Below the pieces are notes generated by a model. That model did not search any database, was not told the origin of the DNA, and saw only the letters and a program-made list of their open reading frames with translations. A DNA stretch of 64,000 nucleotides from Candidatus Babeliales bacterium. Lineage in GTDB: Bacteria > Babelota > Babeliae > Babelales > RVW-14. The DNA is taken from positions 173,954-237,953 of the forward strand of contig JAIEPG010000001.1 in assembly GCA_019749895.1 (NCBI GenBank), written 5' to 3'. Of this stretch, positions 48,662-56,719 are shown one piece after another; position 1 is the first letter of the stretch, and each line of letters begins with the position of its first letter. The translations under genes and the position numbers were made by a program.

Positions 48662-49255
48662 TTGAAAAAGTTGATGTTGGTGCTCAATGTGTTTGTGCTG
48701 TTGAACTTTGGTATGCTGTTTTGTGCCGCAAGCGACTCGTTTGACCAACCCGCTACTGAAATTACTTTTGAAGACAAGCCGGGATTTGTCCCGCCCGACA
48801 GTATTGATCGCGTGCGGCTGTCCGCCAGCACAGATCGATTGGCCGACGAGTTTGAGCTGGTAAAAAATTCGCCGCTTCAAGCGGTTAAAAATAACGATAT
48901 CAATGAACTGAGAAGAATTTTGCAAGAACCCAACATGGTTGATCTTGAGGACCGTGAAGAAGTACTGGGCAGGACGGCGTTGCACATTGCTAGCCAGTTT
49001 TGCTTGATAGAAATAGTTGAGCTTTTGCTCAATGCTGGGGCTTTAGTAAATATTCAAGACAAGAGTGGCAATACGCCGCTTCACTACGCAGCGGGCTGGG
49101 GCTTTGTTGAGATTGTGGCGCTTTTAGTTGAAAAAGGAAAAGCGTGCCAAGACATTATAAATCTCAAAAGAGAAACGCCCGTTATGATTGCATTTCGCAA
49201 CGGGCGTTATCCACAATTGAGTAAGTATCTAAAAATTTATGAGCATTGTTTTTAA
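48662..49255 (+). CDS. Exported small ankyrin repeat protein, 197 aa
   Basis: Starts at a TTG with a good GGGAGG ribosome site five bases upstream. The leader KKLMLVLNVFVLLNFGMLFC-AA is a signal peptide. Three to four ankyrin repeats lie over about residues 75-190 (RTALHIASQFCLIEIVELLL, NTPLHYAAGWGFVEIVALLV). Residues 25-75 are acidic and probably flexible. Its last codons overlap by four bases the stop of the convergent gene. Near its 3' end (49174-49208) is a hairpin that may terminate the opposite gene. Confidence 0.85.
   Translation: MKKLMLVLNVFVLLNFGMLFCAASDSFDQPATEITFEDKPGFVPPDSIDRVRLSASTDRLADEFELVKNSPLQAVKNNDINELRRILQEPNMVDLEDREEVLGRTALHIASQFCLIEIVELLLNAGALVNIQDKSGNTPLHYAAGWGFVEIVALLVEKGKACQDIINLKRETPVMIAFRNGRYPQLSKYLKIYEHCF
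49174..49208 (-). terminator. Hairpin inside the ankyrin gene that could terminate the convergent gene
   Basis: Arms AACGCCCGTT (49174-49183) and AACGGGCGTT (49199-49208) are exact complements. Read on the minus strand the hairpin is followed by TCTCTTTTGAG. It lies 44 bases after the stop of the Pro-rich gene but within the coding sequence of the ankyrin gene. Confidence 0.5.
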
Positions 49256-50778
49256 CGTGGTTGTCCAGGTGTTTGTTGTGCTTCTTGAGCAGCTCTTGTT
49301 AGGCGGCTGAGTGCATCTTGGGCCCGTTGTTGTGCTGCGCCCAGTTCTGCGGCAGATTCTAGTCTTTCAGTTGCTTGGCGCACGCGAGCAGTTGCTGCAT
49401 CAATGCCTGGTGTAACTCGTTCTGCAGGAACTAGGACATTACTTACTTCTGGATTTACCGTACTTGCCCCAGCTCTAACGGGTGTTTGTGTTGGGCTACT
49501 TGATGCTGATATGTCAAGACGAGCTTGTCCTGGGAGTTGACCTGGTGTTGGTTGTTTGACCAAAATCGCCTGTTGTGGTTGTTGTAGTGTTTGTATGGTA
49601 GCCGTTTGTGGTTGGGGGCCAGGCGTGATGGTAAATTTTTGTGGTTGTATGCTTTGGCTTTCTGCGGTGATTGGTGGTGCTTGTGGTGTAGTAACTGGTG
49701 GCTTTGCCGGTTTTTCTGGCGCTGTTTGAGTAACTCCTGGACCTTGAGCTGGGCGTGGAGGTTTTTGAGGTGCTACGAGTGCTGCTTGTCCTGTTTCTGG
49801 GTCTGCTAAGTGGTAGCCAACAAGGCGTGTGCGAACCATCTGAGAGGCTTCTATATCTTTGTTATTGGCTTGTTGTTGTTTTTGTAGTGCTTCTAGTTTT
49901 TGCCTATTTTTTTCGGTTGGAGATTTTTTATAAAGTTGTTCTGCTTCTGTTAACTTTTTACCAATCTGTTCGCCTTTGCCAAGGTCTGCATAAAGCTTTG
50001 TTTGAAGACGGTTAATTTCTTTTCGCACATTTGGGTCTTTGAGCGTCTCGGAGCTTAGTTTTATGCGTAAATCAGTAAGCTTTTTTTGTGCTGCTTGTTG
50101 TTCTTGGATTGTTTTTGCGCTTTCAACTTCTTCTTTTGCTTGTGCTATTTTTTTGATATATGCCATCTGAACATGTTCCATTTGAGTTTTTGGGAGCACT
50201 GGTTCTTTAGGCAGCGTACTCATTTCTGGTCGAAAAAATAAATTGGTAGCTTGAGCGCGCAACTTTACCGCTTTTTCAGGGTCAGTTTTTGCTACTGCTT
50301 TTGCTTCTTTTTCTAATGCAGCTTTTTGGTAAAGCATTCGTACCATGCTTGGTGCTTTTTGGTCTTCTGCTTTTGCAGCTTTTGCCCATGCTTGTTGTGC
50401 TTCATATTTGGCGCCAAAAGGTGGCCTAAAGAACGAGGTTATTTGTGCAACGACCCCTTCTTGTTTGGGCTTAATGTTAAAACCTCTCATTAAATCGTAA
50501 GTAGATGGCATTTTGTCTGCGTCTTGGCGTAATGATCTTCTGGGGTCGGTGCTTGGTGTTGGTACTGTCGGCGTGCTTAAATGTGGCGAGCGTGGTGGGG
50601 GTTGCGATGTTGGTGGTGTTGGGGTTGGTGGCATGCTTGTGGGTCTATACAGTGGGTTTGGGACTCTTGTCATTGGTTCTGGGCCTCTGCGCACCATGCC
50701 GTTAACAGGTAACAATATGCCAAAAAGCATTATGGTTACACTGACCAAAAAATGAGCTTCTTTTTTTAATAGTTTCAT
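49252..50778 (-). CDS. Exported Pro-rich and coiled-coil protein, 508 aa
   Basis: Not recognised. N-terminal hydrophobic segment (about residues 9-26, FLVSVTIMLFGILLPVNG) acts as signal peptide or anchor. Residues 35-85 are rich in Pro, Thr and Ser. Residues about 125-320 are charged and helical with coiled-coil character (MAYIKKIAQAKEEVESAKTI, LTEAEQLYKKSPTEKNRQKL). Then a second Pro/Gln/Thr-rich low-complexity region, and a final helix rich in Ala, Gln and Arg. Tail-to-tail overlap of four bases with the ankyrin gene. The leader is shared with a 46-residue gene just upstream. Confidence 0.8.
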   Translation of the reverse strand: MKLLKKEAHFLVSVTIMLFGILLPVNGMVRRGPEPMTRVPNPLYRPTSMPPTPTPPTSQPPPRSPHLSTPTVPTPSTDPRRSLRQDADKMPSTYDLMRGFNIKPKQEGVVAQITSFFRPPFGAKYEAQQAWAKAAKAEDQKAPSMVRMLYQKAALEKEAKAVAKTDPEKAVKLRAQATNLFFRPEMSTLPKEPVLPKTQMEHVQMAYIKKIAQAKEEVESAKTIQEQQAAQKKLTDLRIKLSSETLKDPNVRKEINRLQTKLYADLGKGEQIGKKLTEAEQLYKKSPTEKNRQKLEALQKQQQANNKDIEASQMVRTRLVGYHLADPETGQAALVAPQKPPRPAQGPGVTQTAPEKPAKPPVTTPQAPPITAESQSIQPQKFTITPGPQPQTATIQTLQQPQQAILVKQPTPGQLPGQARLDISASSSPTQTPVRAGASTVNPEVSNVLVPAERVTPGIDAATARVRQATERLESAAELGAAQQRAQDALSRLTRAAQEAQQTPGQPR

Positions 50779-50828
50779 GTTGTTTCCATGGTATTGTTTT
50801 TGGCAATGTTATTACGTGAGATAAAGAT

Positions 50829-50969
50829 TTATTTTGTTGGTGCTGACGACCAGTTAAGCATACGGCCAACAAAGTTAGTGCGTCCTGAGCCGTTGACATA
50901 CAGCGATATGCCAAACAGAATGACCGTCAAGCTGACCCAAAAACGGACTTCTTTTTTTAGTGGATTCAT
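50829..50969 (-). CDS. 46-residue mini-protein related to the leader of the Pro-rich protein
   Basis: A short frame with an ATG at 50969 behind GGGG. It reads MNPLKKEVRFWVSLTVILFG then ISLYVNGSGR and ends SSAPTK. Its first 28 residues align with the start of the neighbouring Pro-rich protein (MKLLKKEAHFLVSVTIMLFG), keeping the basic start, the hydrophobic segment and the VNG end. It could be a small membrane peptide or the remnant of a duplicated gene that lost its body. The rest of the gap 50779-51154 holds the folC terminator and nothing else I recognise. Confidence 0.65.
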   Translation of the reverse strand: MNPLKKEVRFWVSLTVILFGISLYVNGSGRTNFVGRMLNWSSAPTK

Positions 50970-51092
50970 ACTATTCCCCAACCCTTTAAAACTTTTAGAA
51001 TGCTTTATATCTTGTCTTTATGATAATAATTTTTGCCTATCCAAAGCAATAGTTTGGCAAAGGGGTTTGGTGGATAGATGGCAACATAAGAA

Positions 51093-51125
51093 AACGGCGA
51101 TACATAATAATTATGCATCGCCGTT
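51093..51125 (-). terminator. Hairpin terminator after folC
   Basis: Arms AACGGCGAT and ATCGCCGTT with a partly self-complementary AT-rich inner part (CATAATAATTATG). On the minus strand TTCTTATG follows. It lies 29 bases after the folC stop. Confidence 0.65.
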
Positions 51126-51154
51126 ACTTTTAGGGGAAAAGTTAAAGTACTAGG

Positions 51155-52564
51155 TTAGAATTTCTTGATACCGCGATAATTCCAATATTCGCTAATTAAT
51201 TCTGGCGAACCGGAAATACAGATCATGCCATCGCGTTCATCAACCGCAGACTTTGTTTGCTCAAAAGCTTCTTTAAAGTTTGCGCATGCTTTTGCTTTAA
51301 CGTTCAACTCTTTTGCCATGAGGGCAAGGTCTTGAGCGTCGTGGCAGGCAACTGAGCCAGGGATTGGTACAAAGAAAATTTGGCCGCTGACTTTTTTAAG
51401 CAAATAACGAATAAGCTTGATAGCTTCCATGGCATTAATGGCTTTATGCAAACCAATAACAATGCCAAGGCCTTTGAGCGGCTTTTGGTAATGAACCAAA
51501 CGAATACCCAAGAACAAGTTAGTTAATGCATCCAAGTTGCTAGCATTGTCTAACAAAATGGTTGGTTTTTCTTTATCTAATAATTCAAAGCGACCACGAA
51601 GCAGATCGAACTGTTCTGTCCAAAAACCTTTGAGGGTTTTAATTGGGTGCAGTTCTGCGTGACGTTTAGCTTCAAGGGTTGGGCGACCGCGTTGGCCTTT
51701 TTGGGTTGCCAAGAGGTTGCCGCGTAAAAATGGTGAAAATTTACCTTTAACATCTTCAACATAAATTTGAGCAATACGTTCCCCAAGGGAAGCTATACGG
51801 CCATAAAGTTGTTCAAAAATGTAAGGGAGATTGGCAAGTTTTCTGATTGGCATAGCCCAGAGTGCGCCGTGGGTGTCTATCCAGTTTTTCATTTTTTGAA
51901 GGCGAATTTTGCTTTGTTCTGCTGAAATGAACCAGGTGCCTTCTTTTGCTATTTCCAACATTTCAAATGCTGCTTGGTCAAGGTCTGGGCTTAAAAGGCC
52001 AACTTGATCTTCAGCGATGCGGGTAATAGCGGCAATTTTTGGTTTAAGAATGTTAGCTGCATCTAATTTTCCGCCGTAACCAACTTCAAAGAGTGCTACA
52101 TCAACTTTTTCTTCTGCCAAGTTGAGCAATGAAGCCATGAGAATAACTTCATAAGCCGTTGCTTTAATATTGTGCAATTCGGTAGCATTAATAACTTCAT
52201 TAACGGTATCGGTAAAGGGTTTGTTGCCGATAGGTTGAAAGTCTACAATCATGCGTTCGTTGTAGTTCAAGAAATGGGATGAGTAGGTTGCAGCAACTTT
52301 AAAGCCTTCTTCTTTTAAAAGCTTGGCGGCAAAGTGTATGGTCGAACTCTTACCATTTGTTCCACAAACTAAGATAGATTCGGTTTTTGTTGATGGATGG
52401 CCAAAGGCTTTATCCAGTTCTTTCATACGATCAAGAGCATCTTGACCATATTCATAGCGAACAAGGCTGTCCAAGTGTTCAACCACTTCGCTATAACTAC
52501 GGATTTTTCCTAAGGTTGTTGTGCCTTTTTTCTTGGCTCTATCAACGCTTGTTATCATTGTCAT
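51155..52564 (-). CDS. folC: Folylpolyglutamate synthase / dihydrofolate synthase family, 469 aa
   Basis: Mur-ligase-fold enzyme that adds glutamate to folates (or to dihydropteroate). N-terminal TLGKIRSYSEVVEHLDSL, P-loop VCGTNGKSSTIHF, YSSHFLNYNERM, ALFEVGYGGKLDAAN, and a FDLLRGRFELL segment followed by ILLDNASNLDAL match FolC. The start was placed at the ATG at 52564 with AAAGG eight bases upstream. The open frame continues to 52741, but that extension reads through a palindromic repeat and is basic and unlike the family. Canonical FolC has LDGAHN where this has LDNASN, so the active-site region is slightly changed. Single gene with its own terminator. Confidence 0.88.
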   Translation of the reverse strand: MTMITSVDRAKKKGTTTLGKIRSYSEVVEHLDSLVRYEYGQDALDRMKELDKAFGHPSTKTESILVCGTNGKSSTIHFAAKLLKEEGFKVAATYSSHFLNYNERMIVDFQPIGNKPFTDTVNEVINATELHNIKATAYEVILMASLLNLAEEKVDVALFEVGYGGKLDAANILKPKIAAITRIAEDQVGLLSPDLDQAAFEMLEIAKEGTWFISAEQSKIRLQKMKNWIDTHGALWAMPIRKLANLPYIFEQLYGRIASLGERIAQIYVEDVKGKFSPFLRGNLLATQKGQRGRPTLEAKRHAELHPIKTLKGFWTEQFDLLRGRFELLDKEKPTILLDNASNLDALTNLFLGIRLVHYQKPLKGLGIVIGLHKAINAMEAIKLIRYLLKKVSGQIFFVPIPGSVACHDAQDLALMAKELNVKAKACANFKEAFEQTKSAVDERDGMICISGSPELISEYWNYRGIKKF

Positions 52565-52661
52565 GGCATTAGCCTTTCTTTTATTCTCGTAACTATTCTC
52601 TTTTTTAAGTTCATTACTATTACTTCTGTCTCTAGATTTCTTCAGACCCTTCCCCCGTCTT

Positions 52662-52697
52662 CCCTGAGGAGCAACTCGTTGAGTTGCGTCTCGAAGG
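52662..52697 (+). repeat. Conserved-end hairpin unit upstream of folC
   Basis: CCCTGAGGA, stem GCAACTC, loop GTT, stem GAGTTGC, GTCTCGAAGG (last G of the usual end is A). It sits in the 348-base gap 52565-52912 between the divergent folC and tsaC genes. The remaining AT-rich part must hold both promoters, but I see no convincing boxes. Confidence 0.85.
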
Positions 52698-52912
52698 ACC
52701 AAAAGTGAGAGGGGATTGTTTTTTTCTGTACTAAAGTACATAATGCTGCAAAGCTAGATCAATTTTGATAATCCAGCTAGTATTTAATTTGAATTTCAAA
52801 TCTATGGTATAAGTTCAATTTAAAATTTATAGCCATATTTCAAGGATAAGTTATAATTGGCGGATTGTCAAACGCATAATAACCACCTATTCGAACGATT
52901 GGTAATTGACAA

Positions 52913-53584
52913 ATGGATACAAATAGTAACAATAAATACTCAAAAAAAATAATATCCTGGCAGGACGAAGCAACAATTTCCCGATTGAAAGAATCTCTTG
53001 ATCGTGACAGTTTGTCAATTGTGGATTCTGATACGGTTTTGGGTCTTCTTGCCAATCTGAAACAATCAAGTTTTCAGGCATTAAATACCACAAAAGGAGA
53101 TCGCGGCGATAAGCCGTACTTGGTTTTGATTGGCGGTCTTGACAAGTTGTCACATTTTGTTGATCCATCAACAATAAATCTGCCATTACAGCGGATGCTT
53201 TTACAGTGCTGGCCGGGGCCTGTTACGGTCATTTTTAAGGCCAAAAAGGGTCTACCTGCCCACGTGGTGGCTCAAGACGGCACTATTGCCCTGCGTTGCC
53301 CACTTTTTGACCCACTTTTGCGCCTTTTGGGCCATTTTGATGGTTTATTTTCAACCAGTGCTAACAAAAGCGGTTGTCCTGTGCCAAGTAGCCTGAGCGC
53401 GATTGACAGTGCACTAATGGAGGCTGTTGAGTGGGTAGTTATTGACAAGCAAAGGGCCTCGGGGCAAACTGGGCAGCCATCAACAATTATTGATTGTTCT
53501 GGCAATAAAATTCGTGTGGTCAGAGAGGGCGCATATCCTGTTAAGGAGCTTGAGCGATACTATGAATCAGTATTTGAAAAATGA
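52913..53584 (+). CDS. tsaC: Threonylcarbamoyl-AMP synthase (TsaC/YrdC/Sua5 family), 223 aa
   Basis: Makes the activated precursor for the t6A37 modification of ANN-decoding tRNAs. YrdC-domain features: DSDTVLGLLANLKQ, an ALNTTKGDRGDKPYLVLIG substrate segment, WPGPVTVIFKAKKGLP, TIALRCP, and LFSTSANKSGCPVP, with QPSTIIDCSG near the end. Length normal for a single YrdC domain with a short N-terminal extension. It overlaps the next gene by 23 bases. First gene of a long same-strand run that includes nrnA and seven ankyrin genes. Confidence 0.92.
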   Translation: MDTNSNNKYSKKIISWQDEATISRLKESLDRDSLSIVDSDTVLGLLANLKQSSFQALNTTKGDRGDKPYLVLIGGLDKLSHFVDPSTINLPLQRMLLQCWPGPVTVIFKAKKGLPAHVVAQDGTIALRCPLFDPLLRLLGHFDGLFSTSANKSGCPVPSSLSAIDSALMEAVEWVVIDKQRASGQTGQPSTIIDCSGNKIRVVREGAYPVKELERYYESVFEK

Positions 53585-54527
53585 TCTATTTTCTCCGCAC
53601 TTAGTGACCGATGCCTGGCATTTAATTGAAAGTGTCAACGCTATTACCTTACTCACTCACCAAAAGCCAGATGCCGATGGCATGTCAGCGTGCGCTGCAA
53701 TGTCTGCGTTGCTTGAAAAAATGGGTAAGTCGGTTGAGGTGGTGTATCCATCTGAGCCTGAAGTACCACTCAAGCGCCAGGGTGCAAACGTTTTGGTAAA
53801 CAAACATAAACAAGAACCCGATTTGTTAATTATGTTTGATACGGCAAACTATGAACGGTTATATTATCCTGCCGCCTTTCACGAAATACCCAGCATTAAC
53901 ATTGACCATCACATCAGCAACAGTATTAAAGCAAGCATTAACTTGATTACCGATCAGGTTTCAAGCACCTGTGAACAGCTTTATTTGTTGTTGCACTGGT
54001 GGGGCCAAGAAGTTGATAAATACATGGCTGAATGTTTATTGTTTGGCATGTTGTATGATTGCCAAGTTTTTCATACACAATCTACACGCCCTCGCACGTT
54101 GCGTGTTGCTGCCGACCTGATTGATGCCGGTGCCAACTTGTTTGAGCTGATGGGTGAGTTGTTGTTTAACAAAAAGCCAGAAATTATTACCTTGTGGGGC
54201 CGGCTGTTAAGTTCGGTTACGTTTGCTCCCAACCGCAAAGCTGCGTGGTCCGTGATTCGACAAAAAGATTTGCAAAGCCTTGGCTTAACGCTGAGTTCTA
54301 CCGTTGGCTTTAGCAATTTTTTGGCTCAACTTTCTGATATTGATATCACGATTCTGTTTTATGAAGAACAAGATGGTAAAACAAAAGTTTCGCTGCGCTC
54401 CAAACAGGCTGACGTTAACAAGTTGGCGGGGCATTTTGGTGGTGGTGGGCACAAAAATGCATCTGGCATTTCACTAAACAGGCCAATTGATGAAGTGGTT
54501 AAAGAGGTAACGAGCTACTTGCAATAA
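53562..54527 (+). CDS. nrnA: DHH-family oligoribonuclease / pAp phosphatase (NrnA type), 321 aa
   Basis: Degrades short RNA oligonucleotides and 3'-phosphoadenosine 5'-phosphate. Start at the ATG at 53562, inside the end of tsaC; the longer upstream frame merely shadows tsaC. DHH domain: HQKPDADGMSACAAM, MFDTANYERL and IDHHIS with metal ligands. DHHA1 domain at the end: the Gly-rich loop GHFGGGGHKNASG. The AAGGAG site is 13 bases from the ATG, longer than ideal, so translational coupling to tsaC is likely. 26 bases separate it from the first ankyrin gene. Confidence 0.93.
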   Translation: MNQYLKNDLFSPHLVTDAWHLIESVNAITLLTHQKPDADGMSACAAMSALLEKMGKSVEVVYPSEPEVPLKRQGANVLVNKHKQEPDLLIMFDTANYERLYYPAAFHEIPSINIDHHISNSIKASINLITDQVSSTCEQLYLLLHWWGQEVDKYMAECLLFGMLYDCQVFHTQSTRPRTLRVAADLIDAGANLFELMGELLFNKKPEIITLWGRLLSSVTFAPNRKAAWSVIRQKDLQSLGLTLSSTVGFSNFLAQLSDIDITILFYEEQDGKTKVSLRSKQADVNKLAGHFGGGGHKNASGISLNRPIDEVVKEVTSYLQ

Positions 54528-54553
54528 AAAAGTTTACAACATCGGGAATAAGC

Positions 54554-55441
54554 ATGATAAAAAAAATTTCAACAGCTCTTTCTATTTCTCTGCTACTGGC
54601 AAGTTCTGTGTGGGCAGCAACATTTTCTTTGTCTCCTGAAGAACGTGAAAATATCATAGAACGCGAACTTGACCGGTGCCAAGGACCGCGCCCTTGGCGC
54701 TTGTTGTCCAACCAGGAGTATTGCAAGCACATAGCGAAACCAAGGATGGGCGTAACGCCGTTGCATGTTGCGGCAAAAGAAGGCTACACCGAAGTGATTT
54801 CTACTCTTGTTCAGCAGGAGTGCAATATCGATGCTGTTGATTGGGGTGGTGAGACTCCCTTGCATTATGCAGCTTTTTGGGGCAAGCCCGAAGCCTTTGA
54901 TTTGTTGATTGAGCTTGGTGCTCATCGTTATGCCGGAGATAAAAAAGGTAGGCTTGCCTGGCCAGAGCGTCAAATGTTGAGGGCGGCACAAGTAGGCGAT
55001 CTTGAGCAGGTGCAGCAGTTCTACAGGTGTGGTGTCAGCCTGGAGGCCTACATGTGGGATTATCACAATAAAGTTCGGTTAACCGTACTGCACCTGCTGG
55101 TACTGGGCCACCACTACGAAGCACTGCGTTGGGTGTGTGTTGAATTGAAAAAAAGGTTTAGATCGCTGAATCCCACCTGTGGGGATAATTATGCAAAGTG
55201 GACGCCGCTTCACTATGCCGAGTATCTTTGCGATGAGCAAGCGCAGCAGATTTTGCGTGAATTTAAGGCGGATGTTCGGTACGGGCAGCAGGAAGTGCGC
55301 GATGATGAGCTTGGTGATGATCACGATCAGCTGCTCCCGCACGAAAAGTTTGCTGGTGGCGGAAATGTCAGAGTTCTTGAGTCCGTTCCGGGTGGTATTT
55401 CTTATGGTAGTCCTAGTGAGGATGGTTGTTGTATTCAGTAA
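54554..55441 (+). CDS. Exported ankyrin protein, type A, with C-terminal CaaX motif CCIQ, 295 aa
   Basis: Signal peptide MIKKISTALSISLLLASSVWA. Ankyrin repeats at about residues 70-135 (VTPLHVAAKEGYTEVISTLV, ETPLHYAAFWGKPEAFDLLI), the type A marker GRLAWPERQMLRAAQVGDLE, then further diverged repeats to about 240. An acidic/Gly linker leads to the end EDGCCIQ. The last four residues fit a prenylation (CaaX) box with Gln last, which usually favours farnesyl. Prenylation needs eukaryotic enzymes, so it would occur in a host cell. First of seven tandem ankyrin genes; close behind nrnA. Mode of secretion beyond Sec is unknown. Confidence 0.9.
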   Translation: MIKKISTALSISLLLASSVWAATFSLSPEERENIIERELDRCQGPRPWRLLSNQEYCKHIAKPRMGVTPLHVAAKEGYTEVISTLVQQECNIDAVDWGGETPLHYAAFWGKPEAFDLLIELGAHRYAGDKKGRLAWPERQMLRAAQVGDLEQVQQFYRCGVSLEAYMWDYHNKVRLTVLHLLVLGHHYEALRWVCVELKKRFRSLNPTCGDNYAKWTPLHYAEYLCDEQAQQILREFKADVRYGQQEVRDDELGDDHDQLLPHEKFAGGGNVRVLESVPGGISYGSPSEDGCCIQ

Positions 55442-55480
55442 AAAAAAGAGCTCACGGTTAGTGGGCACGTAGGAGTAATT

Positions 55481-56683
55481 ATGATTTCAAAAGTTTCAAA
55501 AGTTTTTTCTTTTGCATTGTTGCTGAGCAGCCCTGTGTGGGCAGCAGCCAGCAACAACAAGGCGCTCGTTGAAGCGTTTTTTCAAGCGTGTGCCAAATCA
55601 AGCAAACAGGCTTCAGAGGGTTTACTAACTCCTTACACCATAACACCTTCCGGTGATAGTTTATTTTTTGCAGCTGTAAAGGGAAATAACGCTGATGCTG
55701 TTAAGGTTTTGTTGGACCACGGAGCCAATCCAAATCAGCGCGATCCAAAAGACAAGAGTGGCGGCCGCACTCCCCTGCACTATGCTGTTGGGCATAAAAA
55801 TTTAGAGATGGTTAAAGCGCTGCTTGCAAAAGGTGCGAACCCTCTTAAGTACCGCAGAGATCACCAATGGACGCCTCTTGGTTTAGCTGATTGGAGAACT
55901 CCTATAAAAATTGAAATGAAGAAAGCGGCTGCACAGATGTTGGCAGCCGCTACCTACAATCAGTTATTGCCAAAAATTAAGAAGTTGGTTGAGCGTGGCG
56001 CCAAACCAAATGGATATGGGCAAATAGTGCCTCTTTGTTCTGCGGTTGGGAATAATCGATTAGATGTTGTGAAGTATTTTATTGAAGAAAAAGATGCTTC
56101 GCTTGCACGAACTGATGAATGTTCTTATACCCCGCTTCATCTGGCTCTTGTTTGGAATAAAATTGAGATATTGGATTATTTACGTCAGCGCGTTTTTCTT
56201 TTGCTGCACAAAAATATTGTTGAACATGTAGATGTTCAGAACACTACCTGGTATTTCAACCTTTTTCTGAATGCGCCAAATTATATCCAAAAGCATCCTG
56301 GCTGGCGTACAAAGTTAACAGAAGAACAAGTTATTCAAAATCGCGAAGCAATTTTAAGTATTCGTGGTGAGCATGGTGCTACGTTGTTGCACACGGCAGC
56401 GGCAGAAGGAACTCTTGAGGTCGTAAACCTGTTGATTCAATTTGGTGCCGATGTGCGTGCGCGTGACAACGAAGATGCTACGCCGGCACACTATGCTGCG
56501 GCAATGGGTCACCAAAATATTGCCGACCGTTTGTTTTTGGCTGGTGCTTCGCCATATGCCCAAGATATTCATGGCAATACGCCGGGCGGCTTGATGCAAG
56601 ATGTTGTTGAAGATGTTGAAGGAGATGGCGGGCTTGCATTCTTGAATGCGTTTGCGGGTTTTGGATTGGGCGACGACGAGTAA
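55481..56683 (+). CDS. Exported ankyrin protein, distinct longer type, 400 aa
   Basis: Signal peptide MISKVSKVFSFALLLSSPVWA, nearly the same as in the other genes of the array, though the body differs. Ankyrin repeats over about residues 50-130 (DSLFFAAVKGNNADAVKVLL, RTPLHYAVGHKNLEMVKALL), 175-240, and 300-370 (ATLLHTAAAEGTLEVVNLLI, ATPAHYAAAMGHQNIADRLF) are separated by a helical insert with WYFNLFLNAPNYIQKHPGW. The end FAGFGLGDDE has no Cys, so no CaaX. 39 bases after the previous gene. Confidence 0.92.
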   Translation: MISKVSKVFSFALLLSSPVWAAASNNKALVEAFFQACAKSSKQASEGLLTPYTITPSGDSLFFAAVKGNNADAVKVLLDHGANPNQRDPKDKSGGRTPLHYAVGHKNLEMVKALLAKGANPLKYRRDHQWTPLGLADWRTPIKIEMKKAAAQMLAAATYNQLLPKIKKLVERGAKPNGYGQIVPLCSAVGNNRLDVVKYFIEEKDASLARTDECSYTPLHLALVWNKIEILDYLRQRVFLLLHKNIVEHVDVQNTTWYFNLFLNAPNYIQKHPGWRTKLTEEQVIQNREAILSIRGEHGATLLHTAAAEGTLEVVNLLIQFGADVRARDNEDATPAHYAAAMGHQNIADRLFLAGASPYAQDIHGNTPGGLMQDVVEDVEGDGGLAFLNAFAGFGLGDDE

Positions 56684-56719
56684 TTCTAACAAAAATTTAC
56701 ATAAAATATTGGAGTAACT

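Noticed and set aside
48662..49255. C-terminal Cys in the ankyrin protein ending EHCF as a lipidation site
   Set aside because: The Cys is second from the end, not fourth, so it does not fit a CaaX box.
50788..51153. A 121-residue plus-strand frame in the gap upstream of the Pro-rich gene
   Set aside because: It is antisense to the mini-gene and terminator, has no family pattern and no good start site.
52565..52741. N-terminal extension of folC
   Set aside because: The extension translates a palindromic repeat, is basic and low in complexity, and lacks a ribosome site; the ATG at 52564 has one and fits family length.
53442..53561. N-terminal extension of nrnA
   Set aside because: It lies entirely within tsaC in another frame and does not resemble the DHH family.
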